Assembly: GCA_947259925.1 (NCBI GenBank)
Contig: CAMYOG010000006.1
Location: 62,001-126,000 of the forward strand
Direction of reading: 5' to 3'
DNA: 64,000 nucleotides
From: Thermoanaerobaculia bacterium
GTDB lineage: Bacteria; Acidobacteriota; Thermoanaerobaculia; Multivoradales; JAHEKO01
A program made the translations under genes and the position numbers. Of the stretch, positions 32,379 to 41,021 are shown one piece after another. The notes under the pieces are model-generated. The model was not told the DNA's origin and made no database searches. It worked only from the letters and a program-made list of their open reading frames with translations. Numbering within the stretch: position 1 is the stretch's first letter; every line of letters begins with the position of its first letter.

Positions 32379-33927
32379 GGGGGTCGCCCCGTCTTACCCG
32401 GTCCGGTGGCTTGAACGCCACCGCAAGCGCGAACGAGAGCGTCGATCCGACGACCGGGTTCCAGATCCAGGCGAACGGCGACTCGACCGCGAACAGGCGC
32501 GGCCAGAACTCGAACAGCAGGAGCACTCCGATTCCGACGAGAATGGCGACTACGTTGCCAGCGTCTCTACCCCGCGTGGTGAGCACGCCGGCCAGGAAGA
32601 CGCCGAGCAGCGGCGGGAAGATCCAGGTCAACACCTTGAGTCCGAGCGTCAGGACGCCGAAGCCGCGGCGGATATCTCCCGCCCCCTCGAACCTCCAGAC
32701 CAGGACCGCGACCGCCACCAGCAACAGGGCGAAGAAGATCGCCAGGATCCGCGCGACGAGCAGGTAGTGGGAGTCCTTGCGTCCCGGCTTGATGTACGGC
32801 TGCCAGATCGAGCGGACGGCGGTGGTCGAGAGCGCCGAGATCGCCGAATCGAGGCTCGACATGGCGGTGGCGAAGATCGCGGCGATGATCAGGCCGCGGA
32901 CTCCGACGGGCAGCGTCTGCAGGATGTAGAACGGGAACAAAAAATCGTACGCGCGCCCGGGATCGGCAAGCCCCTCGGCCTCGGCCAGTCGGGCGGCGGT
33001 GGCCGCGGCGCCGGCGTCACCGCCCAGCTGTAGCCACAGGAGTGAGCCGACCACCAGGAAGAGCCCGGCGAACGGAATGACGAGAAGTGAGCTCAGAACC
33101 AGGCTCATCCGTCCGCCCTTCGCCTCCCGGCAGGCGAGCGCGCGTTGGATCATGTCCTGATCGGTGCCGTGAGTCGACATGGTCAGAAGGCCGCTGCCGA
33201 TCAGTCCGGCGAACAGCGTGTACGCGATCTTCGGATCGAGCGACAGATCGATCAGTCTGAGCTTCGACGCGCCGGTCTCGGTGGTCGCCGCGGTCAGCTG
33301 CTCGATGGCACCGGCGACGTCGAGCCCGGTTCCTCGAAGCAGGAAGAAGATCGCCACCACAGCGCCTCCGATCAGCATCACCCCCTGCAGGACATCGGTC
33401 CAGACGACCGAGCGCAGGCCGCCGAGCAGGGTGTAGCCGGCGGCCACGACCGCGATGGCGGCGATCGCGCTCGGGAACCCGAGATCGGTCACCAGCACCA
33501 GGGCGATGGCTGCTCCGTAGAGGCGTACGCCGCTACCCAGCACTCGCCCGACGAGGAAGAGGCCGCTCGCCAGGTCCCGGGATCGCGAGCCGAAGCGCTT
33601 GGCCAGGTAGTCGTAGACCGTCACCACCTCGGCCTTGTAGTAGGCGGGAATCAGCAGCCAGGCGACCGCGAGCCGGGCCAGGGCCGAGCCGAGCGCGAGC
33701 TGCAGATAAGTCCAGTCTCCCCGCAGTGACTGGGTGGGCACGCCGATGAAGGTCAGCACGCTGGTCTCGGTCGCCAGGATGGAGAGGCCGGCCGCCCACC
33801 ACGGGATCGTGCGCCCACCCAGGAAGTAGTCGCGGGTGGACGCCTGGCCCCGACCTACCCACAGACCGATGGCGGCCACCAGGGCGAGGTAGGAGCCGAG
33901 CACGACATAGTCGAGCGAGCTCAGCAT
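32362..33927 (-). CDS. Sodium:solute symporter family (SSS) protein
   Basis: 521 residues from the ATG at 33927 (MLSSLDYVVLGSYL); the frame is open to 34032 but the extra part is not membrane-like. About 13 helices, with SSS hallmarks: STRDYFLGGRTIPWWAAGLSI near the start, TDVLQGVMLIGG, and the GLIIAAIFATAMSSLDSAIS sodium-site helix. It should import a small solute (sugar, carboxylate or amino acid) with Na+; the sequence does not say which. The 3' end overlaps the convergent LysM-FecR gene by 17 bases. Confidence 0.88.
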   Translation of the reverse strand: MLSSLDYVVLGSYLALVAAIGLWVGRGQASTRDYFLGGRTIPWWAAGLSILATETSVLTFIGVPTQSLRGDWTYLQLALGSALARLAVAWLLIPAYYKAEVVTVYDYLAKRFGSRSRDLASGLFLVGRVLGSGVRLYGAAIALVLVTDLGFPSAIAAIAVVAAGYTLLGGLRSVVWTDVLQGVMLIGGAVVAIFFLLRGTGLDVAGAIEQLTAATTETGASKLRLIDLSLDPKIAYTLFAGLIGSGLLTMSTHGTDQDMIQRALACREAKGGRMSLVLSSLLVIPFAGLFLVVGSLLWLQLGGDAGAAATAARLAEAEGLADPGRAYDFLFPFYILQTLPVGVRGLIIAAIFATAMSSLDSAISALSTTAVRSIWQPYIKPGRKDSHYLLVARILAIFFALLLVAVAVLVWRFEGAGDIRRGFGVLTLGLKVLTWIFPPLLGVFLAGVLTTRGRDAGNVVAILVGIGVLLLFEFWPRLFAVESPFAWIWNPVVGSTLSFALAVAFKPPDRVRRGDPLSRSS

Positions 33928-34008
33928 CTGCAGATTGCGCACACGATACCGGTTTGGAGCCGCATCGCAAACCTGTGCTATGAATAGGCGATACCATCGA
34001 GCCTCGCA

Positions 34009-35568
34009 ATGCGGCGACCGATTCGGACTCAATTCAGGCAGGTCCTAGCTCCGACTCTGGTCGCCGCTCTCGTAGTCCCTTCGTCGGCTGCCGAAGCGGT
34101 CTCGGTCTGGCCGCACCCGCCCGCCGACCCGGTGGTCCAGCTCGACAGTGAGTTGAGCAAGCTCGGCCGATTCGAGGTCGCCGTGCAGGGTCCGACCGAC
34201 GGCTCTCTGAAGCAGATCCAGAAGCTCAAGCGGCCCTCGGGTATCGCCTTCGACAGCCGCGACCGGCTGCTGGTGAGCGATTCGCGCCAGGGTGTTCTGT
34301 TGCAGATCGATCCCGATCTCGGCGTCGTGCTGGTGCTCGGCAGCGGTACCGATCCGACGCTCCAGGAGCCGCGGGGCGTGGCGGTCCATCCGGACGGCAC
34401 GATCTACGTGGCCGACGCGGGCCTCCGCCGGGTTGTCGCCTTCGACCGACAGGGTGAGGTGTCCGCCGTTTTCGGTGACGACAGCCTGGCCGAGCCGGTC
34501 GATGTCGCGGTGTCGCCTGCCGCGGATCAGCTCTACGTCGTCGACTCCAAGAGCAATCATCTGGCGATCTTCGACGTCACCAGCCGGCGGCAGGTCGAGA
34601 CCTTCGGCGAGCGCGGGGTCGGGGTCGGCGAGTTCATCCTGCCGACGGCGGTGGAGTTCGATCGCGCCGGCAACCTCATGGTCGTCGATCAGCTGAACGG
34701 TCGCGTTCAGATCTTCGACCCGGCAGGCGCGTTCACCCGGGCGCTCCATTTCGATCGCTTCAGCCGCCCATACGACATCGCCACCGATTCGCTGGGCAAG
34801 GTCTACGTCAGCGACAGTGCGCAAAGCCTGATTCAGGTATACGACCCCGATCTGGAGCCGGTGCTCGCGGTCGGCCGTAACGGCCTGCGTCACGGCGAGT
34901 TCCTCGGCATCGGTGGCCTCGCGGTCCGGGGCGATCGCCTGGCGGCGCTGGATCGAGCTGGCGGGCGCGTCCAGATCTTCCAGCTGCACGGCGTCGAGGA
35001 TCGACCGGTCGGGGCGCCCCAGGCGTCGTCGACCTGGACCGAGCCGCCGCCCGCGGTCGCCGAGGAGATCTCGGCGCCGCTCGAAGCTTCGCAGCTCGAG
35101 GAGCCCGAGGTCGAGGCGCCCGTGCGCGAGATCACCGTCGCCCTGCCACCGCCGGCCACCGAAGAGCCGCTCGAGGCCGTTGCCGAAGAGCCGCAAGTGC
35201 CGGCCGCTCCCGACGAGACGGCGATCGCCCGCGAGCTGCTGGAGGCGGTGAACGGCTGGGCAGCCGCCTGGGCGGCCCAGGACGTCGAGCGTTATCTCGC
35301 TTTCTACGCTCGGACCTTCCAGCCGACGGACGGCTCGAGCCGCGACGATTGGGCGGCCGTGCGTCGCTCGCGCCTGACCGCACCCAGCTCGATCGAGGTC
35401 GAGATCGGGAAGGCCGAGACCTCGATCGAAGCCGGAGCCGTCGAGGTGACCTTCCTCCAATCGTACAGATCCGACCGGTTCTCGGATCGCGTGCGCAAGC
35501 AGCTGCGATTGGTGCTCGAAGACGGCGCCTGGAAGATCGAGCGCGAGACGGTGCTCGAGACGCTCTAG
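34009..35568 (+). CDS. Exported NHL-repeat protein with C-terminal NTF2-like domain
   Basis: 519 residues. A signal peptide-like start (to about 28) is followed by an NHL/SMP-30-type beta-propeller (about 60-330), with repeated pieces RPSGIAFDSRDRLLVSD, EPRGVAVHPDGTIYVAD, LPTAVEFDRAGNLMVVDQ and RPYDIATDSLGKVYVSD. A Pro/Glu/Ala-rich linker (335-410) leads to an NTF2-like domain (about 415-519: WAAAWAAQDVERYLAFYA and KQLRLVLEDGAWKIERE) like that found at the end of some L,D-transpeptidases. Probable periplasmic binding or scaffold protein. It is divergent from the symporter over an 81-base gap. Confidence 0.78.
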   Translation: MRRPIRTQFRQVLAPTLVAALVVPSSAAEAVSVWPHPPADPVVQLDSELSKLGRFEVAVQGPTDGSLKQIQKLKRPSGIAFDSRDRLLVSDSRQGVLLQIDPDLGVVLVLGSGTDPTLQEPRGVAVHPDGTIYVADAGLRRVVAFDRQGEVSAVFGDDSLAEPVDVAVSPAADQLYVVDSKSNHLAIFDVTSRRQVETFGERGVGVGEFILPTAVEFDRAGNLMVVDQLNGRVQIFDPAGAFTRALHFDRFSRPYDIATDSLGKVYVSDSAQSLIQVYDPDLEPVLAVGRNGLRHGEFLGIGGLAVRGDRLAALDRAGGRVQIFQLHGVEDRPVGAPQASSTWTEPPPAVAEEISAPLEASQLEEPEVEAPVREITVALPPPATEEPLEAVAEEPQVPAAPDETAIARELLEAVNGWAAAWAAQDVERYLAFYARTFQPTDGSSRDDWAAVRRSRLTAPSSIEVEIGKAETSIEAGAVEVTFLQSYRSDRFSDRVRKQLRLVLEDGAWKIERETVLETL

Positions 35569-35573
35569 AGCAC

Positions 35574-35590
35574 CGGCGGCAGAGCCGCCG
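35574..35590 (+). terminator. Short hairpin after the NHL-NTF2 gene
   Basis: CGGCGGC and GCCGCCG pair around an AGA loop, six bases after the stop codon at 35568. No T-run follows, so the terminator call is weak. Confidence 0.35.
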
Positions 35591-35684
35591 CAACCGAATC
35601 CGGGCGCATCGCGAAAACCCTCTGCAACCGTGCGGTCGCGCTCGTTCGCGGCCGGAACAACGCGAACTGATGCAGAGGAAACAA

Positions 35685-36389
35685 ATGAAACTCGCCAAGT
35701 ATCTCCCTGTTCTCCTGATCGCAGCACTCTCGAGCACCGTTCCCGCACTCGCCGCCGATGCGACCCTGTATGCCGTGCACGGCATCGACGGGCGCGATCT
35801 CGGACTCGGCCAGGATCTTCCGGTCGACGTGAGCGTCGACGGCGCTTGTGCCCTGCCCAACTTCCGCTTCGGCGAGATCACCGACGGCATCAGCCTGCCG
35901 AGCGGGCGCTACGACATCGCTATCTCCCTGCGCGACCGCCGGAACCCCTGCGGTGGCACGACGGTCATCGCCGGGAACTTCCGCTTTCACTCGGGCCGAA
36001 GCTACTCGCTGGTCGCGCACCTCGACGCCGACGGCGCTCCGACCGCCACCCGCTTCAAGCTCGACACCAAGCGCGTGCGTGACGGATTCGGCCGCCTGCT
36101 CGTCGCTCACACCGCGGTCGCTCCCGAGGTCGACGTGACGGTCAGCCGCGCGAACCGCGCGGACCGAGGTCCGGCGCTCGATCGCTTCTCCAACAACGAA
36201 GCGCGCAAGGTAACCCTGGCCGACGGCACCTGGCTGGCCCGGATCTACCCGGCCCTCGCCCTGAAGTCGGTCGCCGGCCCGGCCGAAGCCCCGATCGCCA
36301 GCGGCAAGGTCACTGTCGTCTACGCTGTCGGCTCGCTCGCCAACGGTACCTTCGGTCTCCTGGCGCAGGTCATCGACGCCAACTCCTGA
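35685..36389 (+). CDS. Secreted DUF4397-domain protein
   Basis: 234 residues from the ATG at 35685, which has GAGGAAAC just before it and starts a clean signal peptide (MKLAKYLPVLLIAALSSTVPALA). An ATG five codons upstream is less likely. The mature part shows the DUF4397 pattern: ATLYAVHGIDGRDLGL at the start, LPSGRYDIAISL, SYSLVAHLDADGAP, then a repeated half with RLLVAHTAVAPEVDVTV. Two Cys (GACALPN and RNPCGG) may form a disulphide. The family is secreted or cell-surface and of unknown function. A strong terminator follows. Confidence 0.85.
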   Translation: MKLAKYLPVLLIAALSSTVPALAADATLYAVHGIDGRDLGLGQDLPVDVSVDGACALPNFRFGEITDGISLPSGRYDIAISLRDRRNPCGGTTVIAGNFRFHSGRSYSLVAHLDADGAPTATRFKLDTKRVRDGFGRLLVAHTAVAPEVDVTVSRANRADRGPALDRFSNNEARKVTLADGTWLARIYPALALKSVAGPAEAPIASGKVTVVYAVGSLANGTFGLLAQVIDANS

Positions 36390-36421
36390 GCGGCCGATTC
36401 CCTCGGTCGCTCGTCCCCCCG

Positions 36422-36453
36422 GGGCCGGCCTTCCCTGGCCGGCCCTGTTTTCT
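36422..36453 (+). terminator. Rho-independent terminator after DUF4397 gene
   Basis: GGGCCGGCC (36422-36430) and GGCCGGCCC (36437-36445) form a perfect nine-base-pair stem around TTCCCT, followed by TGTTTTCTT. This is a classic intrinsic terminator, 33 bases after the stop codon. Confidence 0.85.
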
Positions 36454-36477
36454 TGCCGGCTTGGACTCCTGGACAGC

Positions 36478-37035
36478 CTAACCGGCGAGGTTGCCGGTGA
36501 AGAGGCCCTTCAGGACGCCGAACAGACCGATCACGAAGAGGATCGGCGGATAGAAGAAGATGTACCCGGCGGCCCAGCCGAGGCCAAACCAGACGACCGC
36601 GATCACCATCATCACGATGCCGCCGAGGACCCCCTTGTCGAGGCCGGCGCGCTCGGGCGCGAAGAAGCCGTCGTCGGCGACCGGCTCGGTGTCCGACACA
36701 CGCTCACGCGGCGTGTAGCCGTGGCCGGCGAGATCGGCTGCGATCTCCTCGCGCGAGCGGATCTCGGGCTCGGCGGGAGCCGCGCTCTCGGCCGCGGGCC
36801 TGGCTCGGTACTTCGCGATGACCACGCCGCACTTCATGCACTCCTCGGTCGCAGCCTGTTCATAGCCGCAGGCTGGGCAGGTCAGGGCAGGGGGAGTGGC
36901 GGGCGGGGACGGTACCTCGGCCGGGAACTTCGGCCGGGCACCGCCGGGCTCGATCGGAGTGGCCGAATCGAACCCGGACGCGCTGTCCGTCAGGACGTCG
37001 GTGGCGAGATCGGAAGAGCCGTATCGGTCGGACAT
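36478..37035 (-). CDS. Zinc-ribbon membrane protein
   Basis: 185 residues from the ATG at 37035, with GGAGGTG at the right distance; the upstream open frame is arginine-rich and not a real extension. An Asp/Pro-rich N-terminus leads to a zinc ribbon with two Cys pairs (CPACGYEQA and EECMKCGVVIAKY), then a disordered acidic linker with DGFFAPERAGLDKG, and two membrane helices at the C-terminus (GGIVMMVIAVVWFGLGWAAG and FFYPPILFVIGLFGVLKGL). The layout suits an inner-membrane protein with a cytoplasmic ribbon that binds nucleic acid or protein. No specific function is known to me. Confidence 0.75.
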   Translation of the reverse strand: MSDRYGSSDLATDVLTDSASGFDSATPIEPGGARPKFPAEVPSPPATPPALTCPACGYEQAATEECMKCGVVIAKYRARPAAESAAPAEPEIRSREEIAADLAGHGYTPRERVSDTEPVADDGFFAPERAGLDKGVLGGIVMMVIAVVWFGLGWAAGYIFFYPPILFVIGLFGVLKGLFTGNLAG

Positions 37036-37268
37036 CGTCGCACCTCCAGGGCGGCGCCGGCGCCGGCCGACCCGCTTGCCACCTGCAGAGGGCAAGTCCG
37101 GTGCCAGCGACCCTCCGAACCGCTCAACCGTCAATGGCTTCCGGGCCATAATGGGCACGACGGCCGCCCGCTGACGGTGGCTCCGCACACCACCGAGTGA
37201 CAATTCACGTCAGTCCTGCTTACGTAGCCGGTCGAGCCCTCGGAACGACGGAGAGGTAGGATCCGCGC

Positions 37269-38618
37269 GTGAGTGACGATCTCTTCAGCCAGCTCTGGGC
37301 CGACGCCTGGAAGGACCGGATCAACTCCAGCCCGGACTATGCGAACGCTGCCGCCTCGTGGACCGGTACCCTCGGCATGCGGATCGACCCGGGCTCGAGC
37401 GAGGGCGACGCACCCGCCATCGTGCTCGATCTCGAGGCAGGCGAATGCTGCTCGGCCGAGCGCGTTGACTCGGACGGCCTCGATCGCGCCGAGTACGTTC
37501 TGAGCGCTCCCGAGGCGACCTGGACGAAGCTACTCGGCGAGGGGCGCGACCCGGTCTGGGCGCTCATGACCGGCAAGCTCAAGCTGACCCAGGGAGCCCT
37601 GAGCGGTCTGATGGCCCTCGGCGGCGGCGCGCGCGAGCTGCTGGCGGCGGCTCGTGGCATCGAAGCTCCGCCCACACAGCCCGGCCCGATTCCCAGCGCG
37701 GCCGAGGGCGCCCCCACCGGTGCTCCGGGCACCCGGACCGACTACCGCTCGACCGGCCCGGCCGGCCTCGACCGCGAGTCCCCACCCCTGCGCCTGTGGG
37801 AGAAGGCCAAGGTGCGCGGCGTCTGGAATCCGTCGGAGATCGACTTCGGCCGCGACCGCTCGGACTGGCGGCAGCTCGAAGACGACGAACGCGATCTGCT
37901 GATGCGCGAGACCTCGCTCTTCCTGGCCGGCGAGGAGGCGGTCACCCTCGATCTCCTGCCGCTGATCCAGACCGTCGCCGCGGAGGGCCGGCTCGAAGAG
38001 GAGATCTACCTCACCTCCTTCCTCTGGGAGGAAGCCAAGCACGTCGACGCCTTCAGTCGGTTCTTCGACGACATCGCCGCCGAGCGGAGCGACCTCGATC
38101 GATTCCACACCGCCAGCTACCGGAGCATCTTCTACGACGAGCTGCCGACCGCTCTCGACCGACTACGCACCGACCACTCGCCCGCCGCGCAGGCCGAGGC
38201 CTCGGTGACCTATCACATGATCGTCGAGGGCGTGCTCGCCGAGACTGGATACCACGCCTACTACACCATCCTCGACCGCAACGACATCCTGCCCGGGATG
38301 CGAACCCTGATCGGGCACGTGCAGTCGGACGAGGCGCGTCACCTCGCCTATGGCGTCTTCCTGTTGTCGAGGCTGGTCGCCGAGTACGGCGACAGCGTCT
38401 GGCAGGCGATCGAAGCGCGCATGGAGCGGTTGCTGCCGCTCGCCCTCCAGGTGGTCGAGGAGGCCCTCGCCGTCTACGACCCGGTCCCCTTCGCGCTCGA
38501 CCGCTCGACCTTCGTCGACTTCGCGCAAGACCAGTTCCGGCGCCGGTTCTCACGCATCGAGAAAGCCCGGCGCCAGAGTCTGGACGAGGTCAATCGCGCC
38601 CCGCTCGCGTCAGCCTGA
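37269..38618 (+). CDS. SCP2-domain / R2-like ligand-binding oxidase (R2lox) fusion
   Basis: 449 residues from a GTG start. Residues 1-132 match an SCP2 sterol-carrier lipid-binding domain (WADAWKDRINSSPDYANAA and DPVWALMTGKLKLTQGALS). A Pro/Gly/Ala linker (133-165) follows. Residues 170-449 are an R2lox protein: metal ligands E222, E255, H258, E320, E355 and H358 (GEEAV, EEAKH, YHMIVE, SDEARH). The Val-Tyr pair that forms the R2lox ether crosslink is kept (V225 and Y315). R2lox proteins use a Mn/Fe cofactor and bind a fatty-acid-like ligand; their reaction is unproven. The SCP2 part could feed a lipid to the oxidase. Confidence 0.88.
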   Translation: MSDDLFSQLWADAWKDRINSSPDYANAAASWTGTLGMRIDPGSSEGDAPAIVLDLEAGECCSAERVDSDGLDRAEYVLSAPEATWTKLLGEGRDPVWALMTGKLKLTQGALSGLMALGGGARELLAAARGIEAPPTQPGPIPSAAEGAPTGAPGTRTDYRSTGPAGLDRESPPLRLWEKAKVRGVWNPSEIDFGRDRSDWRQLEDDERDLLMRETSLFLAGEEAVTLDLLPLIQTVAAEGRLEEEIYLTSFLWEEAKHVDAFSRFFDDIAAERSDLDRFHTASYRSIFYDELPTALDRLRTDHSPAAQAEASVTYHMIVEGVLAETGYHAYYTILDRNDILPGMRTLIGHVQSDEARHLAYGVFLLSRLVAEYGDSVWQAIEARMERLLPLALQVVEEALAVYDPVPFALDRSTFVDFAQDQFRRRFSRIEKARRQSLDEVNRAPLASA

Positions 38619-38970
38619 CCGCGGCTCGAGCAGAGCGGCGAGCGCGGTCAGGCGCTCGCACCAGAACTTCTTGCTCCGGTCGCTATCTGCTCGCGACGCA
38701 AGCCTCTGGTGCTGGAGCGACACGCTGCTCTTCTCGACCCCCTTGTCGCTGAAGTAGAACTGGATCCGGGTCCCGTTCTCCCAGTTGACTCGGATCGACC
38801 TGTCGGTCTTGGCGGTACGCAGCCGCCACTCCACATCCGGCAGCCAGCGCTTCCGGGCGCGTGCCTGGCTGAACGCCCGGTAGAGGCGCGACACCGGCAC
38901 CTTGAAGGTCTTGCTCTTGTTGGCCTCGTATTCGCCGCTCCGAGCGTCGAGCCCTCGCCCCCGGGGAGTG
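38610..38970 (-). pseudogene. 5'-truncated SRPBCC (DUF4287-type) protein
   Basis: The frame gives an SRPBCC half-domain (VSRLYRAFSQARARKRWLPD, then VNWENGTRIQFYFSDKG, VSLQHQRL and KFWCERLTALAALLE) like the C-terminal part of proteins that also carry an N-terminal DUF4287-type domain. Homology appears to extend upstream of the first possible start (a GTG at 38900) as RGLDARSGEYEANKSKT. That stretch runs into the end of the YceH gene, and the open frame beyond has no start codon. So the N-terminal half is missing. It may be a dead remnant, or translated from 38900 as a 96-residue fragment. Confidence 0.55.
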
Positions 38971-39630
38971 TCAGGAGAGGAGCGAGTCCAGCTCCTGACG
39001 GAGCGCCGCCACCGTCTTCTCGAGCGACTCGATCCGCTCCTCGAGACGGGCGTAGCGATCGTCGGCCCGCGGGATCGGGACCGGCTGGGGCGTAGGCGCT
39101 CGGCTCGGGGCCGGCGTCTCCGGGGCCGCCTCGATCCGCTCCCCCAGCTGATGGGCCCAGCGGGTCTCCTTCTTACCCGGCGCGCGCGGCAGCTCGACGA
39201 CCAGCTCGCGCTCCTCCACGGTCATGCGCCGGAGCGCCGCTTCGACCTCGCCGATGTCGTCGAAGGGACGCAGGCGGCCGCTCCGGGCGCGCAGCTCGCC
39301 CGGCGTCTGGGGACCTCGGAGAAGCAGCAGGGTCAGGATCGCCTTCTCCCACGGATCGAGCTCCAGGCGCCGGCTGACCGATTGGCTCCAGCGCTCGCTG
39401 CGGGCGCCGTCGGTCCGCCAGACGAGGACGTCGCGACGCATCCGGTCGAGTGTGTCGACAACCTCTGTCTCGGTGAGCGCCATCACCGGATCGCGGTTGC
39501 TCTTCTGGTTACACGCCGCCAGGAGCGCGTTGACGGTCAGTGGGTAGTAGTCGGGCGTCGCCTGCTCCTTCTCGAGCAGCGCGCCCAGGATCCGCTGCTC
39601 GACCGCCCCCAGATCGCTGATCTTTCTCAT
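38971..39630 (-). CDS. YceH family (DUF480) protein
   Basis: 219 residues from the ATG at 39630. The opening GAVEQRILGALLEKEQATPDYYPLTVNALLAACNQKSNRDPVM region is the DUF480 signature, and RRDVLVWRTDGARSERW and ILTLLLLRGPQTPGELRARS form the second winged-helix unit. The family has a tandem winged-helix fold and is of unknown function. A Pro-rich linker and a C-terminal coiled coil (ARLEERIESLEKTVAALRQE) end the protein, as in other members. The stop codon abuts the broken SRPBCC gene; the natural C-terminus looks intact. Confidence 0.9.
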   Translation of the reverse strand: MRKISDLGAVEQRILGALLEKEQATPDYYPLTVNALLAACNQKSNRDPVMALTETEVVDTLDRMRRDVLVWRTDGARSERWSQSVSRRLELDPWEKAILTLLLLRGPQTPGELRARSGRLRPFDDIGEVEAALRRMTVEERELVVELPRAPGKKETRWAHQLGERIEAAPETPAPSRAPTPQPVPIPRADDRYARLEERIESLEKTVAALRQELDSLLS

Positions 39631-39737
39631 CTCGACGCGCAAGGATACAGCGCCAGGCTGCCACCCGCCCACGACCGTCCGAGTGACTCCGTCCTGCTAT
39701 GCTCTCCACGGGAGCGGCCCTCCGGAGGGAGGCGACC

Positions 39738-40937
39738 ATGGACTCACACCGCGAGGCTCCGCGACCGCCCTGGCGTGCCGTAGGCGCGCTGGCCGTGCTG
39801 CTTGGCCTGGCTCCCGCGCTGCTCCTCGCCGGCGAGTGGAGTACCGAGCGACGACTCTCGCGTACCGACGGACAGGTAGGACAGACTGCGGTCGCCGTGA
39901 CCGGCTGTACGGTCTACGTCGCCTGGCTGGACAACAGCGAGTTCTTCTGGAAGGTCTTCTTCGCGCGCAGCCGCGACGGCGGCACCACCTGGTCGCAGGC
40001 GAGGCGGGTCGCGGTCGCCGACGAGAACTCCATCATCGGCCTGGCGCTCGCCGCGGACGGCAGGCGCGTGCACCTCGCCTGGCAGCAGTATCGGAGCGAA
40101 GGCTCACAGATCTTCTATCAGCGAAGCGTGAATCGTGGCAGGTCGTGGCGGCCCGCGCAGCTGCTCTCTGACCAGGCGTTCGAGAACGGCTCCCCGACGA
40201 TCGCCGCCGACGGTCGACACGTCTATGTCGCCTGGAGGACCGAGGCGGGGGCCGAAGGTCTCGGGAGACTCCGTTTCGCCCGCAGCGCCAACCGCGGGCG
40301 GAGGTTCGACCAGGACTGGATGACCGGATCCACAGCCGCCGGCTGGGCGCCCCTGCTCGCGGTCAGCGAGGACCGCCTCCACTTCGTCTACGGCCGATCC
40401 CGACCCCTGGGCAACGGCGAATGGCAGCATCGCATCCTCCATCGCCAGAGCGACAGTCACGCCGTGCACTGGAGCGGCAAGCGACGCGTTCCGAAGCTGC
40501 CCGGCGCCCCGGTCGACCTGACGGTCGAGGGCGACCGGATTCAGATGGTCCTGGCCTCCGGCGGCTACAAGACCTCGGACTCACGACACCACGGGAGCGC
40601 CGACGGGGGCCGCTCGTGGACCGAGGGAAGCCTCCTCAACCGTGCGCTCTCCGATGCCACCACGCCAACGGTCGCGGCTACCGGCGAGCACGTCTACGCG
40701 GCCTGGATCGAGGACTGGTTCGAGTTCGGACCGCTGCTCTACCGCCGGAGCTCGGACGGCGGCCAGACCTGGTCAGACGTCGACCAGATCGTCGAGCACG
40801 CGCGGGGTCCGGCGCTGGTGGCGGTCGCGGAGGGACAAGCGTGTGCGGGCGACGTTCATCTCGCCTACGGCAGGTATCTCAACCTGTCGAACCGCTCTCG
40901 GATGGAGATCTTCTACCGGCGAACCTCGCCCGACTAG
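39738..40937 (+). CDS. Secreted sialidase-like BNR-repeat protein
   Basis: 399 residues from the ATG at 39738, with GGAGGGAGG just before. A signal peptide (about 15-32) is followed by a six-bladed propeller with the BNR repeats SRDGGTTWSQ, VNRGRSWRP, ANRGRRFDQD, SADGGRSWTEG and SSDGGQTWSDV, each preceded by HLAW/YVAW-type strands. This matches exo-alpha-sialidase-like proteins, but I do not see the three-arginine sialidase site, so an enzyme role is doubtful. The gene is divergent from yceH across 107 bases. Confidence 0.78.
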   Translation: MDSHREAPRPPWRAVGALAVLLGLAPALLLAGEWSTERRLSRTDGQVGQTAVAVTGCTVYVAWLDNSEFFWKVFFARSRDGGTTWSQARRVAVADENSIIGLALAADGRRVHLAWQQYRSEGSQIFYQRSVNRGRSWRPAQLLSDQAFENGSPTIAADGRHVYVAWRTEAGAEGLGRLRFARSANRGRRFDQDWMTGSTAAGWAPLLAVSEDRLHFVYGRSRPLGNGEWQHRILHRQSDSHAVHWSGKRRVPKLPGAPVDLTVEGDRIQMVLASGGYKTSDSRHHGSADGGRSWTEGSLLNRALSDATTPTVAATGEHVYAAWIEDWFEFGPLLYRRSSDGGQTWSDVDQIVEHARGPALVAVAEGQACAGDVHLAYGRYLNLSNRSRMEIFYRRTSPD

Positions 40938-41021
40938 CGGACGCGTTCTGGCGCCCGCTCGCTGTCGCCGGTGCATCGGAACGTCGCTTGCAGCCGTACT
41001 TGTCTCCCAAGGAGACCGATC

